Source of the DNA: Companilactobacillus alimentarius DSM 20249
GTDB taxonomy: Bacteria > Bacillota > Bacilli > Lactobacillales > Lactobacillaceae
Direction of reading: 5' to 3'
Assembly (NCBI RefSeq): GCF_002849895.1
Contig: NZ_CP018867.1
Coordinates: 682,001-746,000 of the forward strand
Length of the DNA: 64,000 nucleotides
The position numbers and the translations under genes are program-made. Under the pieces are notes generated by a model. That model had not been told where the DNA came from and did no database searches. It saw nothing but the letters and a program-made list of their open reading frames with translations. Below, piece after piece: positions 1 through 8,383 of the stretch; positions within the stretch are counted from its first letter, which is position 1; each line of letters starts with the position of its first letter.

Positions 1-72
1 CTCCTTTATGTTCCGTATATCTGAGAGGTAGCGATTAACAGTTATACTACGTTCTTAAAGTTAAAAAGTCAA
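1..72 (-). promoter_or_regulatory. Promoter and RBS of a gene beyond the left edge
   Basis: On the minus strand a -35 TTGACT (67-72) and a -10 TAGTAT (44-49) are separated by exactly 17 bp. A good Shine-Dalgarno, AAAGGAG, lies at 1-7. The start codon and gene therefore lie just outside the window, transcribed leftwards and divergently from the small gene at 142. Confidence 0.6.
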
Positions 73-141
73 TGAAATTGTCTTGCTTGACTTTTTTAGC
101 ATAATGAATAAAAATTACTATACAATAAAAAGGAGAAATAA

Positions 142-321
142 ATGAACAACATTTGGAAATACGTTTTAGGCTTCTTCATTGCCCTTCTACTATTTGGAAT
201 CTTCATTCATCTAATTTTACCGTTGATTGTGATTCTAGCAATTGTGGGTGGCATTTATTACTTATATAAAAAACATCAAAAAGGTAAATATACTCCTGAG
301 GGACGTAAAAAAGTTAATTAA
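142..321 (+). CDS. Small membrane protein, 59 aa
   Basis: A 59-codon gene with AGGAG 6 bp before its ATG. The product has one long hydrophobic stretch (about residues 6-43, enough for one or two membrane passes) followed by a basic tail that begins YKKHQKGKY. No family is recognised. It reads like the many small phage-shock or envelope-stress-type membrane proteins of lactobacilli, but that is only a resemblance. It ends just before a strong bidirectional terminator shared with the convergent small gene at 372-545. Real gene: likely, because of the RBS, the coding-like composition and the terminator. Function unknown. Confidence 0.65.
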   Translation: MNNIWKYVLGFFIALLLFGIFIHLILPLIVILAIVGGIYYLYKKHQKGKYTPEGRKKVN

Positions 322-325
322 AAAT

Positions 326-373
326 AATACTAGTGTAATGACCATTCTGAATGGCTCACACTAGTATTTTTTC
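326..373. terminator. Bidirectional terminator
   Basis: An 11-bp perfect stem AATACTAGTGT / ACACTAGTATT (326-336 and 358-368) holds an inner CCATT/AATGG stem. T-rich tracts lie on both sides, so it can serve both convergent small genes. Confidence 0.85.
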
Positions 374-545
374 ATTTTCTTACTTTATCAACATCAGACG
401 TAGCTGCAATTAACAGTAAAACTGCCCCTGCCACTGCGGCTGAAATCAAATTGGAATTACTGAACCATTTAAAGATAAATCCCAAAACGGCCACGACTAG
501 TAACAAAATCCCTAGCCAAAGATCAATTTTCATCAATAACTTCAT
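372..545 (-). CDS. Small hydrophobic protein, 57 aa
   Basis: The product is a short membrane protein starting MKLLMKIDLWLGILLL, with two probable transmembrane segments (about residues 9-27 and 33-50) and a charged C-terminus (SDVDKVRK). An upstream in-frame ATG at 554 abuts the AAAGGA ribosome binding site with no spacer. The ATG at 545, 9 nt downstream of it, is therefore the likely start. No function recognised. It converges with the 142-321 gene on a common terminator. Confidence 0.55.
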   Translation of the reverse strand: MKLLMKIDLWLGILLLVVAVLGFIFKWFSNSNLISAAVAGAVLLLIAATSDVDKVRK

Positions 546-639
546 TATATACATTCCTTTTATTATTATTTTCTGACAAAGAATACTAAAATAGTAAGTG
601 ATTATTATGAATATTATACATTATCTTGGAGGATTAAAA

Positions 640-1863
640 ATGGACAAAGCACAAAGACTCAGTATTCTAGATGATTTGATCAAACTGGAAACTGTTAATG
701 GCAATGAGGAAATTGTTGCTAATTATCTCAAGGATCTCTTTGAAAAGCATGGTATCAAAACGGAATTAAATAAATATGACGATAATCGTTATAACTTAAT
801 TGCCACACTTAAAAATACTGATGAACCATACCTAGGTTTCACTGGACACGAAGATGTAGTCGGAACGGTTGACGACAGTAAATGGAACTACGGTTCTTTC
901 AACCCTAAGCATATTGACGGCAAAATCTTTGGTCGCGGCTCTTCTGATATGAAAGGCGGCTTAGCTGGTTTAGCTATTGCTTTGATTGAATTAAACGATG
1001 ATCCTGACTTCAATGGAAACATTAAATTCATCGCTACTGTTGGTGAAGAAATCGGCGAACTCGGTGCTGAAAAACTTGCTAAGGAAGGTTTCACTGATGA
1101 CTTAAGTGCTTTAATTGTTGGTGAACCAAGTAATTCTTCATCACGTTTAGTAATGGATCAATTGATCAATCACGGTTTAGTCGAAACTAATGGTGCTAAA
1201 CCAGAAACTCGGATGGCCGCCTTTTGTGCCCACAAGGGATCTGTTACTTACAAAGTTATCTCACATGGTAAAGCCGCCCATAGTTCTATGCCTGAGGTCG
1301 GAATCAATGCTCTTGATAATTTAATTTCCTATTATAATAAGCAAAACGAATACTTTAAAAATTTAGTCAGCGTTGAAGACGATATCTTGGGTACGACTAA
1401 ACCTTCTGTCACCGTTTTAAATGCTGGCGAACAAGAAAACACTATTCCTGATTACGCTGCAATGACCGTTAAGATCAGAACAATTCCTGAATACGGCAAT
1501 GATAAAATCATTAGTGAATTAAAAAATTTAATTGCTCAAATGAACCAAGAGGATCCAAAGATGAATTTGGAGTTTGATTTAGAAAGCAGCAATTGGCCAG
1601 TTAAAACTGATATTAACTCAGATTTCATTAATTTAGTGCGTGATAGCTATAAAGCGGTGTTAGGTGTCAATATTTTAACCGTTGGTGCACCTGGTGGTAC
1701 TGATGCTTCTAAGTTCGTTCAGGCAAATCACGACTTGGACGTTGTCGTTGCTGGTCCTGGTAATGAAAGTGCCCATCAGATCAACGAATTTGTCTTTGAA
1801 GATGACTACTTGCAATACATTGAGATTTATAAGACTATTGCTGAAAAGTACTTTGCTGAATAA
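640..1863 (+). CDS. M20 family metallopeptidase, ArgE/DapE type
   Basis: A 407-aa zinc-dependent amidohydrolase of the ArgE/DapE/carboxypeptidase G2 group, which cleaves N-acyl amino acids or small peptides in the cytoplasm. Expected residues are present: GHED (His70, Asp72), GRGSSDMKGG (Asp103 as metal bridge), VGEEIGE (Glu136/137 as general base and ligand), and near the C-terminus the APGGTDAS and HQINEF segments. The residues between Asp103 and about 300 hold the inserted dimerisation domain. An upstream GTG at 598 is possible, but GGAGGA at 628-633 sits 6 bp before the ATG at 640. It is monocistronic with its own terminator. Substrate is not predictable; succinyl-diaminopimelate, acetylornithine or a dipeptide are all possible. 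Confidence 0.85.
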   Translation: MDKAQRLSILDDLIKLETVNGNEEIVANYLKDLFEKHGIKTELNKYDDNRYNLIATLKNTDEPYLGFTGHEDVVGTVDDSKWNYGSFNPKHIDGKIFGRGSSDMKGGLAGLAIALIELNDDPDFNGNIKFIATVGEEIGELGAEKLAKEGFTDDLSALIVGEPSNSSSRLVMDQLINHGLVETNGAKPETRMAAFCAHKGSVTYKVISHGKAAHSSMPEVGINALDNLISYYNKQNEYFKNLVSVEDDILGTTKPSVTVLNAGEQENTIPDYAAMTVKIRTIPEYGNDKIISELKNLIAQMNQEDPKMNLEFDLESSNWPVKTDINSDFINLVRDSYKAVLGVNILTVGAPGGTDASKFVQANHDLDVVVAGPGNESAHQINEFVFEDDYLQYIEIYKTIAEKYFAE

Positions 1864-1880
1864 GATATATTTTTAAATTG

Positions 1881-1915
1881 ACTGCGAGCCGTTTGATATG
1901 GTTTCGCAGTTTTTG
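1881..1915 (+). terminator. Terminator of the M20 gene
   Basis: Stem ACTGCGA (1881-1887) / TCGCAGT (1904-1910) followed by a T tract. Confidence 0.8.
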
Positions 1916-1925
1916 TTATTAGTCA

Positions 1926-1960
1926 CAAAAAAATGAGAGTCAGAATCAATTGACTCTCAT
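1926..1960 (-). terminator. Terminator of the 1969-2166 gene
   Basis: Perfect 10-bp stem ATGAGAGTCA / TGACTCTCAT. On the minus strand it runs into a T7 tract. Confidence 0.8.
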
Positions 1961-1968
1961 TTTAGAAT

Positions 1969-2166
1969 TTAAAAGAAGGCTGATATTCCAATAACAAACA
2001 AAAATAATCCAATTATAAAAGATGACCAGACTGCTAGCAAAACGAATCGTGACGTATCTTTATTGGCATTTTGTTTCAAATACTTAAAATACTTAACACT
2101 AATAAAGATTTGCCATATACCAATAATTATAAATAAAATAGCTACTACTATATCCACTTTACTCAT
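1969..2166 (-). CDS. Small two-TM membrane protein, 65 aa
   Basis: The product begins MSKVDIVVAILFIIIGIW and has two clear transmembrane helices (about residues 5-23 and 43-63) joined by a short charged loop (KYLKQNANKDTSR). AGGGGG lies 8 bp before the ATG, and a terminator follows. No family is recognised. The topology suggests a short hairpin with both ends on the same side of the membrane. Confidence 0.6.
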   Translation of the reverse strand: MSKVDIVVAILFIIIGIWQIFISVKYFKYLKQNANKDTSRFVLLAVWSSFIIGLFLFVIGISAFF

Positions 2167-2531
2167 TATGGAACCCCCTAATCTTTTTTAGATTGAATCC
2201 GTATAATTGAATCAAAGAAAACAAGCAATTAAACTTATTCCTCTCCCCTTTAAATTCCAAATTTTCACAATTCCATTATGCTCTTCTTGGTAATCGCTTA
2301 CAATAATCTTGAACGTTTTTCCTTATTATCTTAGGATTCTCTTTACAAATGACAATATTAATCCATATAAATACTAATTTCATTATGCATAATCCAAGAC
2401 AATTATCGTTTGTTACAAAAATGTTACGATAATGACAAAGAATGCTCCTTTTAAGACAAAAGTTAATATTAGAGTAGCTAACTTAGTACTATATATATTG
2501 AATATAATTTGTTTTAAGGAGATATTTTGAA
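2167..2531. other. 365-bp regulatory intergenic region
   Basis: No ORF with a ribosome binding site is seen. The right half carries the control region of the SLAP-repeat gene: a WalR-type box (2411-2427), a TATAAT at 2503-2508 with no good -35, and AAGGAG just before the coding sequence. The left half is featureless A/T-rich DNA containing the upstream signals of the minus-strand small gene. Confidence 0.5.
2411..2427 (+). promoter_or_regulatory. WalR (YycF) box
   Basis: TGTTAC-N5-TGTTAC is a perfect match to the WalR consensus TGTWAH-N5-TGTWAH. It lies about 75 bp upstream of a TATAAT without a good -35, as expected for an activated promoter. WalRK controls cell-wall hydrolases and surface proteins in Firmicutes. 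The gene behind it is a secreted cell-wall-binding protein. Confidence 0.65.
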
Positions 2532-3527
2532 ATGAAAAAGAATAAGATTTTGTTAGCATCTACACTGGCTGTTTTAATTGCTCCAAGTGTTTTGAATAAC
2601 GCTTCATACGAACCTGAGGCTTCTGTACAAGCTGCTACTACAACAGTTGACAGTATTAAAACCCCCATTGGAACTGTCGACTATGGTGGGGCTTATACAG
2701 TTGATGCAAACGGCAATCAAACAAGTCTCTATCTTTCAGGAAAATCATCTTGGAAGTTAGGCAAATCTGTTCTTATTAATGGATCAAGGTATTATGAAGT
2801 AGCTACAAATAAATATATCAGTTCCGATCATATTACTCTAACAGATGGACTTCCTACTACAAGTAGTGTCATCAAGCCTGCTGTCCCTAATCAAGTTGGT
2901 ACTTTAAATACTGCTGGTAAAGTATTTGATATCAATGGAAACTTTAATGGAGTAGTCTTACCTGCAAGTTCCTCATGGAAACTGGGTCAACTAGTAAACA
3001 TAAATGGTAATGCATACTACCAAGTGGCAACTAATGAATACGTTCTAGCTGGAAACGTTATAATAAATTCAACCTCTGGCACATCAATAAACACTGTCAT
3101 TACTTTAAATAATGCTTCCCGAATTGTAGATGATAATGGTAATTATACTGGCAAAACATTACCAGCTTACTCATCATGGAAAGCAGATCGTACGAAGACT
3201 ATGTACAATGTAACTTATTATCGTGTTGCCACTAATCAGTGGGTATCAAATGTTCCCATCAAGAGTTACTCTTTGGTAGCAAATCTAAAAAGTAGTCAAG
3301 CCGTATATAATACAGAAACTAATTCTATGACCAGAAGCTTACCTGCGGGCTCTTCATGGAAATTCAATAAAGTTGTTCGCAATAAAAATAACCAATTCTG
3401 GGGAAAAGTTTCCACTAATGAATGGTTATTGCTCGATTCTAACGTCTCAATGTCATATGGAGATTCTGATACAGTGCCAAGCGTTGCTGTTAGCGAGCCT
3501 GAATTTGCTACAAATCTAAATAATTAA
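2532..3527 (+). CDS. Secreted SLAP-repeat surface protein
   Basis: A 331-aa exported protein. The signal peptide is residues 1 to about 34 (MKKNKILLASTLAVLI...SVQA). The rest is four SLAP-like repeats of about 60 aa (roughly 43-103, 117-180, 185-245 and 248-308). Each has the pattern of a V/I-x-D-x-N-G hairpin, an SSWK motif and a YY-x-VATN-x-Y/W core. These modules bind non-covalently to the cell wall in Lactobacillaceae. No enzymatic domain is present, so it is a structural or accessory wall protein, or an S-layer-like coat. The same repeat occurs in the muramidase gene at 36149-37370. RBS AAGGAG; a WalR box upstream suggests cell-wall-stress control. Confidence 0.75.
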   Translation: MKKNKILLASTLAVLIAPSVLNNASYEPEASVQAATTTVDSIKTPIGTVDYGGAYTVDANGNQTSLYLSGKSSWKLGKSVLINGSRYYEVATNKYISSDHITLTDGLPTTSSVIKPAVPNQVGTLNTAGKVFDINGNFNGVVLPASSSWKLGQLVNINGNAYYQVATNEYVLAGNVIINSTSGTSINTVITLNNASRIVDDNGNYTGKTLPAYSSWKADRTKTMYNVTYYRVATNQWVSNVPIKSYSLVANLKSSQAVYNTETNSMTRSLPAGSSWKFNKVVRNKNNQFWGKVSTNEWLLLDSNVSMSYGDSDTVPSVAVSEPEFATNLNN

Positions 3528-3724
3528 TAATTTTATTTTTTACGGTATTAACAAATTACAATAATCCTTTTATGTTCGTTAGATGAACAATATAAACTCA
3601 TCTGACCTTCATAGAGGGATTTTTTATATATTTAAATATAATTAAATCTATGAATTTAGTAGTAAAATAATTCTATAAACCTTAATTAAGGAAATCAAGG
3701 TTATCAAATGAGGGAGATTATAAT

Positions 3725-6433
3725 ATGTTTAAAAAGGGAAAGAACATATTTAGTCTACTAATCATAATTGCTTCAATTTTTATGACTGGCTCGACAAATA
3801 TGATCGAAGCGCAAGGTTCAGGAAACTTATCAGAAACTGGTACAGTTGATACCTCTAAGGATTGGGGAAATCAATTCATTACTAAGGCTCAATTGCAAGA
3901 TGCTAACGGGGAGGTCAAGAATTCCTTTGGATTATATGAGGATATTTATGCCAACTGGGAATTTTCTACCAATAATCAAAAAATAAATAATGGCGATACA
4001 ATGAAGATTACTGTACCTAAGCAATTTACTATCACGAATAATATCGTTAATTCCAAAACACTTAAAGATAAAAATGGCAATGAAATTGCCACCATTACAC
4101 TAGATAAAACTAGTCGTATTATTACTGTTACCTTCAATAACTACGCTGCCACTAAATCTAAAACTAGCAACGTTACAGGTTGGATCAGTTTAAAAACAAA
4201 TTGGAATAAGAATTTAATTACAGCTAATCAAAATGTTAATATCGATTGGAATCTGGATAAGTCCGTTATAAACAACCCAGACTCCACTACTTCGGCCACG
4301 GTCACTCCACCATCAAATAATCAAAATGACAATACCATACTTTATAAATATGGTAGCTTTGATAAAGATAAAATTCTCTGGAATGTGGAAATCAATTATT
4401 CTGGTGAAAAAATTTCAAAAGCTAGCTATAGAGATTTTATCGGTGAAAATCAGGACTTGATAGCAAATAGTATAAAAGTAAATTCAGCTACACTGGAAAC
4501 TGATGGTTCGGTAACAAATGATAAGGAAAATCAATATACTAATGCCAAAGTTACCTATGGTGATGACAATAAAAGTTTTAGTATTGATTTAGGAGACATT
4601 AGTCAGCCGATAAATATTAGTTATTACACCAAAATAACTAACTATGATAATCTCTCCGACAACTACTCTAATTCAGGAGACTTACTTTCTGGTACTAAGA
4701 TTGAACAAAATATTACTGTTAATGATTCCACCACTTCAATCGGTGGTTCAGCTAGCACCAGCGGTATACTCATCTCTCCATTAGGTCAAAAAACTTGGTC
4801 CGTACCTTCTGGTGTCACATTACCAAAGTCAATCACAGTTCACTTACTTCGTCGCAACAATGAAAAAGATGAATACGAAGACGTTGTACAACAAAAAGTT
4901 TCCGCAGACAGTAATTGGCAATATATTTTTCGCAATCAACCAAAATATGATTCACAGGGAAATCTTTATCAATATACCGTTAAAGAAGAACCTATCAAAG
5001 GTTTTACACCCGTATACAATTCCACAAATTATGATATAACTAACTATCCTTCTGAAACATTTAAAGTCACTAAGATTTGGCACGATGGCAACAACGCCCA
5101 AGGTACCAGACCAGATAGCGTCTTGGTTCACCTCTTTGATGATAAAAATCAAGCTGGTAGTACTAAGTCCATTAATCTAAGCGATGCTAACAATTGGACA
5201 TATACGTATACCGATTTACCTTATGTAGAAAATGATAATTGGTACGTTTCTGAAATAGGTTACGACGGTAAGCAAACTAATACTATTCCAAAAGGTTACA
5301 TAAAAACTCAATATGCTAACAATGGCAATCCCCAAGATCAAACTATTATCAATACTTTAGCAACTTCATTAACTGTCAAAAAAGAATGGAAAAATGATGA
5401 CAAGCTAAGTCGTCCAGAATCTGTTAAAGTTCAGCTGTACTCTTACTATTCTAATGATGAAAAAAAGGATTATACAAAAGTTGGTGATCCAGTTACTTTG
5501 AATTCTCAAAATAATTGGAGCTACTCATTTGGCACAAATTCTAATACTGAAAATAAAGATGATTCAACTAATCAATTGCCTAAATATGATAAAAACGATA
5601 AGGAACTCAATTATCTTGCTAAAGAGATTGACACACCCACTGGCTATACTGTTTCTAATAGTTTTAATAATGATAAAACTATAGAAACTATTACCAACAT
5701 CAAAAAGAAAGACTCCTCTACTGATACTGAAACTGATAAAACTAAAGATTTTACTGTTACTAAAAAATGGCACGACGACAATAATGCCAATCGACCAAAA
5801 TCTATTCAAGTTCAGCTGCTAGCTAATGGGAATCCTCAGGGAGACATTGTTAAAATCACTCCTGATAAAGATAACAATTGGACATATACTTGGACTAATT
5901 TGGATAAAAATGTCGATTATTCAGCCAAAGAACTCAATACCGATACCAAATACACTACTAATGTAGATAAGATTGACGACAATCATATTACAATTACTAA
6001 TACTTTAAAGTCCGATTCTAATGGAACAACACCTACACCAAACAACCCAGACAATCCCCAACCAGAAACACCTAGTACATCTGATAAAACACCAACAGAA
6101 CCACATCCAGACACACCATCTGTAGAACGTGACCCAGATCCTGATACTTCTCTTGTTCCTGACACACCAATCATTCCAAATGTGCCAAATACAAGTACCA
6201 ATACCAGTAAGAATTCTAATTCAGTTATTCCGACTAAATCATTGACGCCAAATACTGATAAAACAAGAAATTTTGATCCTGATCCAATGGTTCCAAAACT
6301 ACCTTATGACACTACTAAATTACCGCAAACTGGCAATCAAAAATCAAAATGGTTTTACCCTTTAATTGGCCTAATGATCCTTGGATTACTTATTTTTAAA
6401 ACTAAAAAAAGAATGTCAACTACCACTGACTAA
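3725..6433 (+). CDS. LPXTG adhesin, collagen-binding/Cna-B type
   Basis: A 902-aa sortase-anchored protein. A signal peptide (about 1-29) is followed by an Ig-like ligand-binding region resembling the Cna/SdrG adhesive domains (about 30-340). Then come four Cna-B-type stalk domains with the recurring V-x-K-x-W, RP-x-S-x-x-V-x-L and NWTY motifs (about 345-770). A Pro/Thr/Asp-rich wall-spanning stretch leads to LPQTG at about 866, a hydrophobic helix and a KTKKR stop-transfer tail. Cna-B domains often carry isopeptide bonds, which fits the Lys/Asn/Glu-rich strands. RBS AGGGAG. The final residues after KKR (MSTTTD) and the stop codon are supplied by the terminal hairpin of the adjacent tnpB element, so the native C-terminus was altered. 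The ligand is unknown. Confidence 0.85.
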   Translation: MFKKGKNIFSLLIIIASIFMTGSTNMIEAQGSGNLSETGTVDTSKDWGNQFITKAQLQDANGEVKNSFGLYEDIYANWEFSTNNQKINNGDTMKITVPKQFTITNNIVNSKTLKDKNGNEIATITLDKTSRIITVTFNNYAATKSKTSNVTGWISLKTNWNKNLITANQNVNIDWNLDKSVINNPDSTTSATVTPPSNNQNDNTILYKYGSFDKDKILWNVEINYSGEKISKASYRDFIGENQDLIANSIKVNSATLETDGSVTNDKENQYTNAKVTYGDDNKSFSIDLGDISQPINISYYTKITNYDNLSDNYSNSGDLLSGTKIEQNITVNDSTTSIGGSASTSGILISPLGQKTWSVPSGVTLPKSITVHLLRRNNEKDEYEDVVQQKVSADSNWQYIFRNQPKYDSQGNLYQYTVKEEPIKGFTPVYNSTNYDITNYPSETFKVTKIWHDGNNAQGTRPDSVLVHLFDDKNQAGSTKSINLSDANNWTYTYTDLPYVENDNWYVSEIGYDGKQTNTIPKGYIKTQYANNGNPQDQTIINTLATSLTVKKEWKNDDKLSRPESVKVQLYSYYSNDEKKDYTKVGDPVTLNSQNNWSYSFGTNSNTENKDDSTNQLPKYDKNDKELNYLAKEIDTPTGYTVSNSFNNDKTIETITNIKKKDSSTDTETDKTKDFTVTKKWHDDNNANRPKSIQVQLLANGNPQGDIVKITPDKDNNWTYTWTNLDKNVDYSAKELNTDTKYTTNVDKIDDNHITITNTLKSDSNGTTPTPNNPDNPQPETPSTSDKTPTEPHPDTPSVERDPDPDTSLVPDTPIIPNVPNTSTNTSKNSNSVIPTKSLTPNTDKTRNFDPDPMVPKLPYDTTKLPQTGNQKSKWFYPLIGLMILGLLIFKTKKRMSTTTD

Positions 6434-6575
6434 AGTCAGTGGCTTGTAGGTGATACATAAACTGTCTATCTACCAGCTACAATTTGCATAGATACACGCC
6501 ACTTGACGAATACGTCTTACATGCTAATTACCAATGCCTTTTTAGTCCGCAAGTTGCCAAACGGACTTATTATCT
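6421..6575 (-). ncRNA. Probable omega-RNA (reRNA) region of TnpB
   Basis: In this family the guide RNA scaffold is read from the 3' end of tnpB through the right end of the element, with the guide taken from flanking DNA. Here the about 150 bp downstream of tnpB are non-coding and structured. They include an AGTCCG...CGGACT hairpin on the minus strand and the terminal hairpin at 6423-6442. By position the guide would lie in the last bases of the adhesin gene. Inferred from family knowledge; transcript ends are not visible. Confidence 0.45.
6423..6442. repeat. Right-end hairpin of the tnpB element
   Basis: Perfect 8-bp arms CCACTGAC / GTCAGTGG around a TAAA loop. The TAA in the loop (6431-6433) is the stop codon of the adhesin gene reading in from the left. 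Confidence 0.8.
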
Positions 6576-7833
6576 ACTGGGTTATGGTTAGTAGACCCTT
6601 GTTCAGTATATTGATAGCCGCATTATGATCTCTGCTATGATGAGCTTTACATATTGGACAATCCCATTGTCTATCAGATAAAGTCAACTTATTGTCACCA
6701 CTCATGACGTGTCCACACGTGGAACACGTCTGGGTGGTGTTTTTTGGATTGATTGTTATAAATGTCTTACCGTATAAATCAGCTTTATAGGTTAACATCG
6801 ACAAAAAGGTTCTCCATCCAACATCAGAGATTGACATCGCTAAAGCATGATTTTTTAATAAATTGGAACTTCTCAATTCTTCAGCTACTACTAAATCGTG
6901 GTTATTGATGAGTGTAGTAGACAATTTATTCAAGAAGTTGTGCCGTTGATTTTTAATCTTAGTACTTAATTGGGACACTAGTAGTCTTTGCTTTTGATAG
7001 TTCTTTGAAGTCCTAAGTTTTCTTTTTTCGGACTTGGCACGAGTGCCTCGTCTAGATAGTGTTCGTTGTTCTTTAGCTAATCTCTTTTTGACTCTTCGAT
7101 AAAACCTTGGATTACTAAAGACAACATTATTACTTGTTGTTAAGAAATTCTCAGTATTCAGATCAATTCCGATACTTGTCCCAGTTTTAATCTTTTCTGA
7201 AACGAATGGTGTATCAGAACCCAATTGAAGTGAGACAAAGTATCTGTTACAAGCATCTTTATTAACAGTGACGGTACCGATTCTTATATCTGTCTTATGA
7301 TCAAATATTCTTTTATGTTGTCCCTTTATTCTAAGTTTGCCAAGCTTTGGTACTTGAATATGTTTGTTATCCAAAAATCTAACTGAACCAGAATAAATAT
7401 TCATTTTAGCTTTTTTAGGATACTGACAATTAGTCTGATATTTCTCAAAATATCCTTTCTTATGAAATTTCGGAACTCCAGCTTTATGGACCTCTCGAAA
7501 CATTTGCCATGCCTTCAAATAATTTTGAACGGCATTAGCTTTGGCTAAACTATCAATTCTTTTGTCTTCCATATATTGGTAATGATTAGATAATTCACGG
7601 ATCTTTTTACGTCTTTTCAATTCATCAATACGTGTTTGAACTATCTTTATTGGCAGCCCAATTTTGCTTAGATGATAGACTTCTCTATCTATTCCAACCA
7701 ATTTATTATAGATAGTTCGACTGATATTAGAATTTAATTTTATTAATTCTTTTTGCTTATAACTTGGGTAAATACGTACTTTAATTCCATAGTGATATTC
7801 AAGCTCAGACATTGACTTCAAATCGTTCACCAC
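6574..7833 (-). CDS. tnpB: RNA-guided endonuclease TnpB (OrfB)
   Basis: A 419-aa TnpB, the RNA-guided RuvC nuclease of IS200/IS605 elements and the ancestor of Cas12. An N-terminal helical/WED-like region is followed by the split RuvC domain: IGIDLN (Asp224), VVAEEL (Glu318) and SRDHNAA (Asp402). The zinc ribbon CSTC...CPIC has Cys370, 373, 392 and 395. All catalytic residues are intact, so the protein is probably active. The start is uncertain: GTG at 7833 overlaps its own AGGTGG ribosome binding site. A TTG shortly downstream (giving a start at LKSMSELEY) has correct spacing, and an ATG follows at Met8. No tnpA accompanies it. Confidence 0.9.
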   Translation of the reverse strand: MVNDLKSMSELEYHYGIKVRIYPSYKQKELIKLNSNISRTIYNKLVGIDREVYHLSKIGLPIKIVQTRIDELKRRKKIRELSNHYQYMEDKRIDSLAKANAVQNYLKAWQMFREVHKAGVPKFHKKGYFEKYQTNCQYPKKAKMNIYSGSVRFLDNKHIQVPKLGKLRIKGQHKRIFDHKTDIRIGTVTVNKDACNRYFVSLQLGSDTPFVSEKIKTGTSIGIDLNTENFLTTSNNVVFSNPRFYRRVKKRLAKEQRTLSRRGTRAKSEKRKLRTSKNYQKQRLLVSQLSTKIKNQRHNFLNKLSTTLINNHDLVVAEELRSSNLLKNHALAMSISDVGWRTFLSMLTYKADLYGKTFITINPKNTTQTCSTCGHVMSGDNKLTLSDRQWDCPICKAHHSRDHNAAINILNKGLLTITQ

Positions 7834-7845
7834 CTATGTGGTATA

Positions 7846-7875
7846 AGTATACCAGAACATATGTTCTGGTAACAA
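7846..7875 (-). promoter_or_regulatory. tnpB promoter with palindromic spacer
   Basis: -35 TTGTTA (7870-7875) and -10 TATACT (7846-7851) are separated by 18 bp. The spacer is exactly a perfect palindrome, CCAGAACATATGTTCTGG (7852-7869). A second, overlapping palindrome (GGTATA-AG-TATACC, 7840-7853) covers the -10. This layout suggests an operator or a cruciform control element within the left end of the element. Confidence 0.5.
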
Positions 7876-7894
7876 CAAAAAAGATGGCTATCCA

Positions 7895-7916
7895 TCCCCT
7901 GACTAAAGTCAGGGGA
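7895..7916. repeat. Left-end hairpin of the tnpB element
   Basis: 9-bp arms TCCCCTGAC / GTCAGGGGA around TAAA. It shares the CTGACTAAAGTCAG core with the right-end hairpin. Confidence 0.8.
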
Positions 7917-7920
7917 TTTC

Positions 7921-8129
7921 CGCCAGTTCTTTATTAAATCTAATCCATCAACTGTAATAGAACCACTACTAGGTTGTAATATACTGACTAAACTTTTTAA
8001 AGTAGTCGATTTCCCAGCTCCATTGTGTCCCAAAAAGCCAAAAATCTGTCCTTCAGGAATTTTTAAAGATAAATTCTGCAAAGCCTTTTTCTCGCCGTAA
8101 TTCTTAGATAGATCATCAATTTCAATCAT
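7921..8129 (-). pseudogene. Truncated ABC transporter ATPase (5' fragment)
   Basis: A good start (GGGAG 9 bp before the ATG) opens an ABC ATPase beginning MIEIDDLSKNYGEKKAL. It has an intact Walker A (GHNGAGKST, about residues 34-42) and runs to about residue 68 (DGLDLIKN). There the left end of the tnpB element begins. The Q-loop, signature and Walker B are missing, and nothing resembling them occurs on the far side of the element. The fragment can be read into the element for about 30 more unrelated codons. It is a remnant of a BcrA/ANTAR-like ATPase gene whose remainder has been lost. Confidence 0.85.
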
Positions 8130-8383
8130 GTTTTTAATCTCCCTATTAAGTAATGCGTCTTGATGTAAATCATTATACCAACTGAATGCCTACTACCTAG
8201 CCCTTTATGGAAAACTTAAGACATTCTGTATATGATATTTCAATTATCAAAATGTAATTAATTTTATTTTGATTTTTGCTTTTTGAAGTATTTTTTTAAG
8301 TGTATCTCTCTACTAATTTTTTAATCAGACCTATAATTGAGCTGATGAATATTATTGAATAATTTTCATTATTTTAAAAGCTG

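Larger units (their letters stand above)
6421..7925 (-). mobile_element. IS200/IS605-type element carrying only tnpB
   Basis: About 1.5 kb with subterminal imperfect palindromes instead of inverted repeats. One end has CCACTGACTAAAGTCAGTGG (6423-6442). The other has a hairpin with the same CTGACTAAAGTCAG core (7895-7916). It encodes TnpB but no TnpA Y1 transposase, so it is non-autonomous (IS1341-like). The outer limits are approximate because this family makes no target duplication. It separates the 3' end of the adhesin gene from the 5' part of an ABC ATPase gene. Confidence 0.8.

Noticed and set aside
81..124. Promoter TTGACT...TATACA for the 59-aa gene
   Set aside because: The spacing is 23 bp or more to the nearest -10-like hexamer, so no convincing promoter could be assigned.
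2532..3527. SLAP-repeat protein as a lysin
   Set aside because: The whole mature protein is made of four wall-binding repeats; no catalytic domain is present.
6434..6573. Short reading frames between the adhesin and tnpB
   Set aside because: No RBS. The segment is best explained as the omega-RNA and right end of the element.
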